A stretch of 64,000 nucleotides of DNA from NCBI RefSeq assembly GCF_009498525.1, contig NZ_QSNT01000004.1, forward strand, positions 190,932-254,931, read 5' to 3'. Every line of letters begins with the position of its first letter. The first letter of the stretch is position 1. This stretch comes from Rhizobium sp. ICMP 5592. GTDB lineage: Bacteria; Pseudomonadota; Alphaproteobacteria; Rhizobiales; Rhizobiaceae. A model generated the notes under the pieces. That model was not told where the DNA came from. It did not search any database and was given only the letters and a program-made list of their open reading frames with translations. Shown piece by piece: positions 56,860 through 64,000 of this stretch. The position numbers and the translations under genes are program-made.

Positions 56860-57734
56860 ACGCGATCGTGCAGACGGCTGTTGCCCCCACCCCGGCCAAG
56901 CGTGCGCCGAACCGCGCCTGGCGCAAGTTCAAGGCCAACAGAGGTGCGCTCGCCGGCATCTTCATCATCCTGTTCTTTACTTTGGCTGCCATCCTCGCCC
57001 CTATCCTGCCGATACCCGATCCGGTCGCCACCAGCTGGTCGGCGATCCGCAAGGCTCCCTCGACGGCCCACTGGTTCGGTACCGACGACATCGGCCGCGA
57101 CGTTCTCTCGCGCATGATCTGGGGCGCGCGGGCGTCATTGATGGCCGGCATCTTTTCCGTCGCCATCGCAGTCGCGATCGGCGTCCCTCTCGGCCTCATC
57201 TCCGGCTATTACGGCGGCTGGATCGACCAGATCATCTCGCGCGTCACCGAAGCCTTCCTGGCAATGCCCTTCCTCATTACCGCGATTGCGCTTGCCGCCT
57301 TTCTTGGGCCGAGCCTCACCAACGCGATGATCGCCATCGGGCTTTCCGCAACACCCGTCTTCGTGCGCCTGACGCGTGGACAGGTGCTAGCGGTGAAGAC
57401 GGAAGACTATGTCGAAGGCGCCCGCTCGATCGGCCTTCGCCATCTCAGCATCATCATCCGCTACATCCTCCCGAACGTCTTCGCGCCGATCCTGGTGCAG
57501 GCAACACTCACCATCGCGACGGCAATCATTGCAGAGGCCAGCCTCTCCTTCCTCGGGCTCGGCCAGCAGCCACCCGCACCGAGCTGGGGCTCGATGCTCA
57601 ACGTCGCCAAGAATTATCTCGAACAGGCGCCCTGGATGGCCATGTGGCCGGGCGCAACGATCTTTCTCGTCGTCATCGGTTTCAATCTCCTCGGCGACGG
57701 CCTGCGCGATGCGCTCGATCCGCGCGAAGCATGA
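56856..57734 (+). CDS. DppC-type peptide ABC permease
   Basis: The 292-residue permease has an N-terminal cytoplasmic tail, a first transmembrane helix (GALAGIFIILFFTLAAILAP), HWFGTDDIGRDVLSRMIWGA, and the coupling loop EDYVEGARSIGLRHLSIIIR followed by YILPNVFAPILVQATLTIA. ATGA overlaps the dppB-like stop. It completes the importer channel. Confidence 0.94.
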   Translation: MNAIVQTAVAPTPAKRAPNRAWRKFKANRGALAGIFIILFFTLAAILAPILPIPDPVATSWSAIRKAPSTAHWFGTDDIGRDVLSRMIWGARASLMAGIFSVAIAVAIGVPLGLISGYYGGWIDQIISRVTEAFLAMPFLITAIALAAFLGPSLTNAMIAIGLSATPVFVRLTRGQVLAVKTEDYVEGARSIGLRHLSIIIRYILPNVFAPILVQATLTIATAIIAEASLSFLGLGQQPPAPSWGSMLNVAKNYLEQAPWMAMWPGATIFLVVIGFNLLGDGLRDALDPREA

Positions 57735-57756
57735 ATCATCTGAAAGGACATCCGCA

Positions 57757-59544
57757 ATGACCGCATTCACGACACGCCCGGAAATCCTCGGCACCTTCGG
57801 CGTCGTCACCTCCACCCACTGGATCGCGTCGGCCGTCGGCATGAGCATTCTCGAAAAGGGCGGCAACGCCTTCGACGCCGCGGTTGCGACCGGCTTCGTG
57901 CTTCAGATCGTCGAGCCGCATCTTTGCGGCCCCGGCGGCGACATGCCGTCGATCATCTATTCGAAGAAGAAAGACAAGGTCGAGGTCATCTGCGCCCAAG
58001 CCCCCGCCCCCGCCGGCGCGACGATCGAGCACTATACGAAGGAGGGCCTGTCGCTGATCCCCGGCGACGGTCTGCTCGCCACCGTCATCCCCGGCGCTTT
58101 CGACGGCTGGATGCTGATGCTGCGCGACTATGGCAAGCTCACCGTCCGCGACGTTCTCGAACCAGCCATCCACTATGCCGAGCACGGCCATCCCGTCCTG
58201 CCGCGCGTCGCCGCGACCATCGCCGGGCTTGCCGACTTCTATCGCAAGGAATGGCCGACCTCCTACGAGACCTGGCTGCCCGGCGGCTCCGCCCCGGAGC
58301 CCTGGTCGAATTTCAAGAACCCGGTCCTTGCTGAAACCTGGAAGCGGGTGGTCTCGGAAGCGGAGGCGAAGAGCGGCCGCGAGGCGCAGGTCGAAGCGGC
58401 GCGCGACGCCTATTATCGCGGCTTCGTCGCCGAGGCGATCGACAGCTACGTCCGCAAGACCGAAGTCATGGATGCCAGCGGCAGCAAGCACAAGGGCGTG
58501 CTGACCGCCGACGACATGGCTAACTGGTCGGCGACGATCGAAGAGCCGCTGACCTATGATTATCACGGCTGGACCGTCGCCAAGATTGGCCCCTGGGGCC
58601 AGGGACCGGCCTTCCTGCAAACGCTGTCGCTGTTGAAGGGCTTCGATATCGCCGCCATGGACCCGGCCGGCGCGGATTTCGTTCATGCCGTTACCGAAGC
58701 CATGAAACTCGCCTTCGCCGACCGCGAGGTCTATTACGGCGATCCGAATTTCTCAGGTGTGCCGCTCGATATCCTGCTTTCGGATATCTATGCCGCCGAG
58801 CGCCGCAAGCTGATCACGTCTGAAGCCTCTCTCGACCTGCGCCCCGGCAAGATCGCCGGTTTTGAAAGCCAGTACGATCTCACCATGACCATGCTGGAAG
58901 CGCCGGAAGCCAAGACCGGTGCGGTCTATGAGCCGACCATGTCGCATCTGACCGAAAAGCGCGGCGATACCGTGCATATCGACGTCATCGACCGCGAAGG
59001 CAATATGGTGTCTGTGACGCCCTCCGGTGGTTGGCTGCAATCCTCGCCGATCATTCCGGGCCTCGGCTTCTGCTTGAATTCGCGCGCGCAGATGTTCTGG
59101 CTGAAGCCTGGCCTGCCCTCGTCGCTTGCTCCGGGCAAGCGCCCACGCACGACGCTGACGCCGTCGCTCGCGCTCCACGAAGGTCGCCCGACACTTGCCT
59201 TCGGCACGCCCGGCGGCGACCAGCAGGAGCAATGGCAGCTCGCCTTCTTCTTGCGCTATGTCCACCACGGTCTGAACCTACAAGAAGCAATCGACCGGCC
59301 GCTGTTTCACAGCACACATTTCCCAAGCTCCTTCTACCCCCGCACGCGCGAACCGGGCGGCCTCACGGCCGAGGCCAATTTCAGCCCCGAGGTACTCGAT
59401 ACACTCCGCCGGAAGGGCCACAAGCTGACGGTTGCTCCTGAGTGGACTGTTGGACGGTTGACCGCGGCGCGACGCGACGCCAGCGGCCTCCTGCGCGCGG
59501 CCGCCACGCCGCGTTTGATGCAAGCCTACGCAATCGGGAGATAA
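57757..59544 (+). CDS. Cytosolic gamma-glutamyltransferase-family hydrolase
   Basis: The 595-residue protein belongs to the gamma-glutamyltransferase Ntn-hydrolase family (GGT, cephalosporin acylase, PghL). The probable nucleophile is Thr405 in KRGDTVHIDVIDREGN, freed by autocleavage; EPHLCGPGGDMPSIIYSKKK and TPGGDQQEQWQLAFF are the oxyanion and Gly-Gly regions. GGTs are usually periplasmic, but this one starts MTAFTTRPEILGTFGVVTST without a signal peptide, so substrates must be imported first, which the adjacent ABC system would do. The ATG at 57757 is chosen as AAAGGA lies upstream and the frame before it is the overlapping permease shadow. Confidence 0.9.
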   Translation: MTAFTTRPEILGTFGVVTSTHWIASAVGMSILEKGGNAFDAAVATGFVLQIVEPHLCGPGGDMPSIIYSKKKDKVEVICAQAPAPAGATIEHYTKEGLSLIPGDGLLATVIPGAFDGWMLMLRDYGKLTVRDVLEPAIHYAEHGHPVLPRVAATIAGLADFYRKEWPTSYETWLPGGSAPEPWSNFKNPVLAETWKRVVSEAEAKSGREAQVEAARDAYYRGFVAEAIDSYVRKTEVMDASGSKHKGVLTADDMANWSATIEEPLTYDYHGWTVAKIGPWGQGPAFLQTLSLLKGFDIAAMDPAGADFVHAVTEAMKLAFADREVYYGDPNFSGVPLDILLSDIYAAERRKLITSEASLDLRPGKIAGFESQYDLTMTMLEAPEAKTGAVYEPTMSHLTEKRGDTVHIDVIDREGNMVSVTPSGGWLQSSPIIPGLGFCLNSRAQMFWLKPGLPSSLAPGKRPRTTLTPSLALHEGRPTLAFGTPGGDQQEQWQLAFFLRYVHHGLNLQEAIDRPLFHSTHFPSSFYPRTREPGGLTAEANFSPEVLDTLRRKGHKLTVAPEWTVGRLTAARRDASGLLRAAATPRLMQAYAIGR

Positions 59545-59548
59545 GCCA

Positions 59549-60307
59549 ATGACCTGGTCCATCGTTGCCCGCGAGCCTGAAACCGGCCATCTCGCTATCG
59601 CCGTCGCCACCCGTTTCTTCGCGGTCGGCAGTCTGGTGCCGCATATTCGCGGCGGCATCGGGGCGGTCGCGACACAGGCCTTCGTCAGCCCGCTCTATGG
59701 CATTGACGGAGTTGCGATGCTGGCCGCAGGTCATGCGCCGGAGGAGATCGTCGCGACACTGGCCGCCCGCGACGAAGGCCGCGAACAGCGACAGTTCCAC
59801 CTGATCGATGCCAAGGGCAACAATGCCGCCTTCACCGGCGCCAAATGCATCGACTGGGCCGGCCATCTGATCGACGACAATGTCTCGGTTGCCGGCAATA
59901 TGCTGGCCGGGCCGCAGGTGATCGCCGAGACGCTTTCCACCTTCAAGAAGACCAAGGGCAAGCCGCTCGCCGAGCGGCTGCTCGAAGCCATGCGCGCCGG
60001 CGAGGACGCCGGCGGCGACAAGCGCGGCAAGCAATCGGCAGCACTGGTGATCCATCGCGACCAGGACTACGCCTGGCTGAACATCCGCGTCGACGACAGC
60101 GCCGATCCGCTGACCGAGCTCGCACGGCTCTACGCAGTCGCGCAGGAGCGCTACCTCTATTTCGCCGAAACGATGGCAACACGGCAAAACCCCGATGGCA
60201 TGATCGATCGCCGCGAGATCGACGAAAAGATCGCGGCACTGGAAGCCGCAAGGATTGCCGAGGGACGCCCGTCCGCATCTTTCGCCACATTACCAAAACT
60301 GTCTTGA
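59549..60307 (+). CDS. DUF1028 family protein
   Basis: The 252-residue protein shows the DUF1028 pattern: TWSIVAREPETGHLAIAVAT, the G-G-x-G-A-V-A-T-Q-A core (RGGIGAVATQAFVSPLYGID), HLIDAKGNNAAFTGAKCIDW and AGNMLAGPQVIAETLSTF. Members are often found beside peptide or amidase genes, but I know of no assigned reaction. It starts 4 bp after the GGT gene and is followed 48 bp later by the ATPase gene, so it belongs to the operon. A second cytosolic amide or lactam hydrolase acting with the GGT is a reasonable hypothesis. Confidence 0.85.
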   Translation: MTWSIVAREPETGHLAIAVATRFFAVGSLVPHIRGGIGAVATQAFVSPLYGIDGVAMLAAGHAPEEIVATLAARDEGREQRQFHLIDAKGNNAAFTGAKCIDWAGHLIDDNVSVAGNMLAGPQVIAETLSTFKKTKGKPLAERLLEAMRAGEDAGGDKRGKQSAALVIHRDQDYAWLNIRVDDSADPLTELARLYAVAQERYLYFAETMATRQNPDGMIDRREIDEKIAALEAARIAEGRPSASFATLPKLS

Positions 60308-60355
60308 GCGGAAACAGATGCCTGATACGATGGGCTAAATCATAAAGGGGAACTC

Positions 60356-62206
60356 ATGACGACCGCAGCCGCGCAGCAGCCGAATCCCGACGTAAAACCC
60401 GTCCTCTCCGTCTCCAACCTGACGACATCCTTCCTGGCCGATGGTGAATGGCGGCCGGTGGTGAAGAACATCTCCTTCGATGTCATGCCGGGAGAGACGG
60501 TGGCGATCGTCGGTGAATCCGGCTCCGGCAAGAGCGTTACCTCCCTGTCGATCATGCGCCTGCTCGCCAAGGGTAGCAGCCGTATCGAAGGCTCGGTCAA
60601 GCTCAATGGCCGCGAGATCCTGTCGCTCCCGGACAATGAGATGCGCAAAGTGCGTGGCAAGGATATCGCCATGATCTTCCAGGAGCCGATGACCAGCCTC
60701 AATCCGATCTTCACCATCGGCCGGCAGATCTCCGAGGCCCTCACTTGCCATGGCGACATCTCCAAGGCGGAAGCCAAGGCCGAGACGATCCGCCTCCTGG
60801 AAAAGGTGCGTATCCCGAACGCCGCCTCGCGCTTCGACGAATATCCGCATCAGTTTTCCGGCGGCATGCGCCAACGCGTGATGATCGCCATGGCGCTGGC
60901 CTCGCGTCCGAAGCTCCTGATCGCCGACGAGCCGACCACGGCGCTCGATGTGACGATCCAGGGCCAGATCCTCGATCTCATCAAGGTGCTGCAGGAGGAG
61001 GAAGGCATGTCCGTACTCTTCATCACCCACGACATGGGCGTCGTCGCCGAGATTTCCGACCGCACCATCGTCATGTATCGCGGCGAGGCGGTGGAGACGG
61101 GCAAGACCGACGATATCTTCCATCGCGGCCAGCATCCCTATACCCGCGCCCTGCTTTCGGCAGTGCCGCGCCTCGGCTCGATGAAGGATCAGGCTTGGCC
61201 CCTGCGCTTCCCGATCGTGGATATCAGAACCGGCGAGCGCAGCGAACCCGTCGCCCTTGCCGACACGGTCGATCGCCACAAGACGCCGATCCTCGAGGTG
61301 AAGAACCTCGTCACCCGCTTCAACCTGCATGGCGGGCTGCTGGGCCGGACCACCGGCGCGATCCATGCGGTCGAGAACGTCTCCTTCGATCTCGCCCAGG
61401 GCGAGACGCTATCGCTGGTCGGCGAATCCGGCTGCGGCAAATCGACGACCGGCCGCTCGATCATGCGCCTCATCAATCCCAATGCCGGCGAAGTCCGCCT
61501 CGACGGCTACGATGTGATGAAGCTCGACGCACTCGATCTGCGCCGCATGCGCCGCAGCATCCAGATGATTTTCCAGGATCCCTTCGCCAGCCTCAATCCG
61601 CGCATGACGATCGGCGCTGCCGTTGCCGAACCCTTCATCGAACATCGTCTCGGCACCCGCGCCCAAGGGCGCGAAAAGGCGGCCGACCTTCTGGAGCGCG
61701 TCGGGCTGAAGGCGGACATGATGTCGCGTTATCCGCATGAATTCTCCGGCGGCCAGCGCCAGCGCATCTGCATCGCCCGCGCACTTGCCCTCGACCCGAA
61801 GGTTATCGTCGCCGACGAAAGCGTTTCGGCCCTCGACGTCTCGATCAAGGCACAGGTCTGCAATCTCTTGATGGACCTGCAGCAAAGCTTGAACCTCGCC
61901 TATCTCTTCATCTCGCACGATATGGCCGTTGTCGAACGCGTCAGCCACCGCGTCGCGGTGATGTATCTCGGCGAAATCGTCGAGATCGGTCCTCGCGCCT
62001 CAGTGTTCGAGAACCCGCAGCATCCCTATACGAAGAAGCTGATGGCGGCCGTCCCCGTGCCCGATCCGGCCCGGCGCGGCATCAAGCGCAATCTCGCCGT
62101 CGAGGAGCTGAAGAGCCCGGTCCGGCCGGTCGGCTATGTCACGCCGATGCGTCGGTATCGCGAGGTCACGCATGGTCACCTCGTCCGGATGGATGAGGCC
62201 GCTTAA
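60356..62206 (+). CDS. Fused DppD-DppF-type ABC ATPase
   Basis: The 616-residue protein carries two complete nucleotide-binding domains: Walker A GESGSGKS (53-60) and GESGCGKST (356-364), signatures FSGGMRQRVMIAMALAS and FSGGQRQRICIARALAL, Walker B LLIADEPTTALD and VIVADESVSALD, each followed by the oligopeptide/dipeptide C-terminal motif (HPYTRALLSAVP; HPYTKKLMAAVP). Both sites look intact. The fusion, as in GsiA, drives the DppBC-type channel. It closes the operon. Confidence 0.95.
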   Translation: MTTAAAQQPNPDVKPVLSVSNLTTSFLADGEWRPVVKNISFDVMPGETVAIVGESGSGKSVTSLSIMRLLAKGSSRIEGSVKLNGREILSLPDNEMRKVRGKDIAMIFQEPMTSLNPIFTIGRQISEALTCHGDISKAEAKAETIRLLEKVRIPNAASRFDEYPHQFSGGMRQRVMIAMALASRPKLLIADEPTTALDVTIQGQILDLIKVLQEEEGMSVLFITHDMGVVAEISDRTIVMYRGEAVETGKTDDIFHRGQHPYTRALLSAVPRLGSMKDQAWPLRFPIVDIRTGERSEPVALADTVDRHKTPILEVKNLVTRFNLHGGLLGRTTGAIHAVENVSFDLAQGETLSLVGESGCGKSTTGRSIMRLINPNAGEVRLDGYDVMKLDALDLRRMRRSIQMIFQDPFASLNPRMTIGAAVAEPFIEHRLGTRAQGREKAADLLERVGLKADMMSRYPHEFSGGQRQRICIARALALDPKVIVADESVSALDVSIKAQVCNLLMDLQQSLNLAYLFISHDMAVVERVSHRVAVMYLGEIVEIGPRASVFENPQHPYTKKLMAAVPVPDPARRGIKRNLAVEELKSPVRPVGYVTPMRRYREVTHGHLVRMDEAA

Positions 62207-62284
62207 GCCGGATCGTGACCTTGACTTCATCGAAAACAGGGGATGATATCCGCCCCTGTTTCAAGATGATTTGGAGTGATTGCG

Positions 62285-62836
62285 ATGACCGACAGCGTAC
62301 TCGATATTCCGGTAAAGAGGATCGACGGCAGCGAAACGACGCTTGCCGACTACAGCGGCAAGGTCATCATGGTCGTCAACGTCGCCTCCAAATGCGGGCT
62401 GACGGTGCAATATGAAGCGCTGGAAAAACTCTATGAGGACAAGCGCGATGACGGCCTCGTCGTCGCCGGCTTCCCGGCCAATGATTTCAAGGGCCAGGAG
62501 CCAGGTACGGATGATGAGATCCTGAGCTTCTGCACCCTGACCTATGACGTACAGTTCCCGATGTTTTCCAAGATCGCTGTGACCGGTGCAGAGCGGCATC
62601 CGCTCTACAACAGCCTGATCGGCTCCGGCGTCGAGATCACCGGCGACGGCCCGATGCGCGAGCGCCTCGCAAAACACGGCCTGGAAACCGGCCAGGATGG
62701 CGGTGTCATCTGGAACTTCGAAAAATTCCTGATCGGCCGCGACGGCAAGGTTGCCGCTCGCTTTGCGCCTGACGTGACAGCCGACGATCCCCGCCTGCTC
62801 TCCGCTCTCGAAAAAGAGTTGGCCCGTATCGGCTGA
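62285..62836 (+). CDS. Glutathione peroxidase family protein
   Basis: The 183-residue thiol peroxidase has the peroxidatic cysteine in NVASKCGLT, the catalytic glutamine in FKGQEPGTDDEI and Trp-Asn in VIWNFEKF, i.e. the GPX tetrad with Cys in place of selenocysteine. The Cys in EILSFCTLTYDVQFPMF is placed as the resolving residue of thioredoxin-using GPX. The FPCNQF box reads FPANDF. No signal peptide, so it detoxifies peroxides in the cytosol. A start at GTG 62276 is possible. It lies 78 bp after the ATPase gene and may be a separate unit. Confidence 0.92.
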   Translation: MTDSVLDIPVKRIDGSETTLADYSGKVIMVVNVASKCGLTVQYEALEKLYEDKRDDGLVVAGFPANDFKGQEPGTDDEILSFCTLTYDVQFPMFSKIAVTGAERHPLYNSLIGSGVEITGDGPMRERLAKHGLETGQDGGVIWNFEKFLIGRDGKVAARFAPDVTADDPRLLSALEKELARIG

Positions 62837-62878
62837 CGCATCGCGCGGAACTCGATAAATATGATCTTATTTCAATGT

Positions 62879-62899
62879 GTTACTCTACCCTAGAGTAAC
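62879..62899. promoter_or_regulatory. Perfect palindrome upstream of the methyltransferase gene
   Basis: Arms GTTACTCTA and TAGAGTAAC flank CCC, about 115 bp before the methyltransferase start and 43 bp after the gpx stop. The ACTCTA...TAGAGT core recalls MerR-type operators. No T-tract follows, so it is more likely an operator than a terminator. Confidence 0.5.
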
Positions 62900-63012
62900 G
62901 GCACGGGGCGAGCTCGGCTCCGTCGCGTCATTGCTTCACCTCTTGCCCAGGAGTATGCTCAAGCGTCCGATATATGGACGGAACGCTGCATCAATTCTGG
63001 GAGGAGGATGTC

Positions 63013-64000
63013 ATGCGTGAACCTGATGTACAAAAACTCGATGCCCTGGTCGGGCGCTTGGTCGGCGATCTTGGCGCGGCGGTCTCCGGCGTGCTGGTGA
63101 CCCTTGGAGACCATCTGGGCCTGTTCAAGGCCATGGCGGATGGAACGCCGATGACCTCGGCGGAATTGGCCGACAAGACCGACGTGAAGGAGCGCTATGT
63201 CCGTGAATGGCTGTCGGCACAGGCAGCCGCCGATTACGTCAGCTATGACGACAAGACCGAACGCTTCTACCTGACGCCCGAACAGGCGATGGTGTTTGCG
63301 GAGGAAAACAGTCCCGCCTTCTTCACCGGTGCCTTCGATGTCGTTCAATCCATGTGGCTCGACGAACCGAAGATCGCCAATGCTTTCAAAACCGGTAGCG
63401 GTCTCGGCTGGCACGAGCACAGTGCCTGCCTGTTTCGCGGCACGGAGCGTTTCTTCCGGCCGGGTTATAACAGCCATCTCGTCTCGGAATGGATACCGGC
63501 ACTGAGCGGTATGCATGAAAAGCTCCAGGCTGGCGCTGTCGTTGCCGATGTCGGCTGCGGCCATGGCGCCTCGACCATCCTGATGGCACAGGCCTATCCC
63601 AACTCGACATTCTTCGGCTTCGACTATCACCTTCCCTCTATCGAGCGAGCGAAAATGGCGGCGAAAGAGGCGGGCGTCGACGGCCGGATCACCTTCGAGC
63701 AAGCGACAGCAAAGGACTTCCCGGCGGCCGGCTATGATTTCGTGGCGATGTTCGATTGCCTGCACGATATGGGTGATCCCGTCGGCGCCGGCAAACACGT
63801 CAAGGAAAGCCTTGCCGATGACGGCACCTGGATGATCGTCGAACCCTTTGCGCATGATTGCCTGAAGGACAATCTCAATCCGGTCGGCCGCGTCTTTTAC
63901 GGCGCATCGACGATGATCTGTACGCCGGCCTCGCTGTCGCAGGAAATCGGGCTTGGTTTGGGCGCGCAGGCTGGCGAGCTGAAACTGCGCAAGGTCGCGA
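63013..64000 (+). CDS. Class I SAM-dependent methyltransferase with N-terminal winged helix (cut by window edge)
   Basis: An open frame of 329 residues continues past the right edge. It begins MREPDVQKLDALVGRLVGDL after a strong GGAGGAGG. Residues about 25-90 form a winged-helix-like domain (LGDHLGLFKAMADGTPMTSA, ELADKTDVKERYVREWLSAQ), and the SAM motif I is VVADVGCGHGASTIL (about residue 177), with FDCLHDMGDPVGAGKHVKES further on. The layout matches Rv2258c-like methyltransferases of natural-product or transcription-linked type. The C-terminus is missing, and the substrate is unknown. Confidence 0.85.
   Translation, partial: MREPDVQKLDALVGRLVGDLGAAVSGVLVTLGDHLGLFKAMADGTPMTSAELADKTDVKERYVREWLSAQAAADYVSYDDKTERFYLTPEQAMVFAEENSPAFFTGAFDVVQSMWLDEPKIANAFKTGSGLGWHEHSACLFRGTERFFRPGYNSHLVSEWIPALSGMHEKLQAGAVVADVGCGHGASTILMAQAYPNSTFFGFDYHLPSIERAKMAAKEAGVDGRITFEQATAKDFPAAGYDFVAMFDCLHDMGDPVGAGKHVKESLADDGTWMIVEPFAHDCLKDNLNPVGRVFYGASTMICTPASLSQEIGLGLGAQAGELKLRKVA

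Noticed and set aside
62959..63855. 298-codon minus-strand frame at the right end
   Set aside because: Opposite the methyltransferase frame, which has GGAGGAGG, a SAM motif and stays open to the edge.
1..64000. CRISPR arrays, insertion sequences, prophage, integrase sites, tRNA/rRNA genes, replication origin
   Set aside because: Scanned for spaced direct repeats, transposase motifs, terminal inverted repeats, cloverleaf or rRNA-like sequence and repABC-type genes; none was seen.

Overview
The window looks like a GC-rich (about 60%) replicon of a Rhizobiaceae member, most likely Rhizobium sensu lato. Pointers are a second, tail-less FtsZ of the Sinorhizobium FtsZ2 type, alphaproteobacterial nasT-nasS/nrtABC/nirBD/nasA nitrate assimilation, a pqqABCDE operon, a perfect alphaproteobacterial LexA box (GAAC-N7-GAAC) and many ABC uptake systems. 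The mix of accessory catabolism with few housekeeping genes fits either a chromosomal accessory stretch or a chromid. I saw no insertion sequence, phage gene, CRISPR array, tRNA or rRNA.

Layout. 1-1195: panB-like gene and purU (purU cut by the window edge), a one-carbon pair. 1576-5177: FecCD-type ABC importer plus a signal-less ModA-like protein, probably for molybdate or another oxyanion. 5304-5842: ParD/ParE-type toxin-antitoxin pair. 6109-6544: mini-ORF and rpsU. 6552-7208: exported orphan. 7525-10695: pqqABCDE on the minus strand, including a 31-residue pqqA. 11299-12818: divergent marR/oxidoreductase pair. 12902-14791: htpG. 15058-25865: nitrate assimilation, with nasT-nasS, a sigma-54-type promoter, an attenuator leader, nrtABC, nirBD and nasA. 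25967-26538: LexA-box mini-gene and an RMF-like small protein. 26596-28821: two alpha/beta hydrolases. 29160-30164: ftsZ2. 30405-32115: divergent DJ-1 enzyme and DJ-1/AraC regulator. 32190-32735: GNAT acetyltransferase.

32751-39235 is a minus-strand operon (metQ-metN-metI, two SfnB/DszC-type flavoproteins, one NtaA/DszA-type flavin monooxygenase) that should import and desulfurise an organic sulfur compound. 39675-45744: PLD-like protein, acetamidase, a CPA2 antiporter with a cyclic-nucleotide domain, a xylitol-type dehydrogenase and a 45-residue membrane peptide. 45784-49964: two DHA2 drug exporters around a GntR regulator. 50209-51570: a deaminase and an arsR/AHSA1 pair with a large inverted-repeat operator.

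51955-62206 is the strongest candidate for an incompletely described system: an MlrC-type metallopeptidase, a GntR regulator, a peptide-type ABC importer, a cytosolic gamma-glutamyltransferase homologue and a DUF1028 protein, all co-directional. It predicts import of a gamma-glutamyl or otherwise blocked peptide followed by hydrolysis in the cytosol. A glutathione peroxidase and a truncated SAM methyltransferase close the window.

Functional links: the putative molybdate importer could feed the molybdenum enzyme NasA, and nitrate genes carry both nitrogen control (sigma-54) and nitrate control (NasT antitermination). All family assignments are by eye from motifs; no database search was run.
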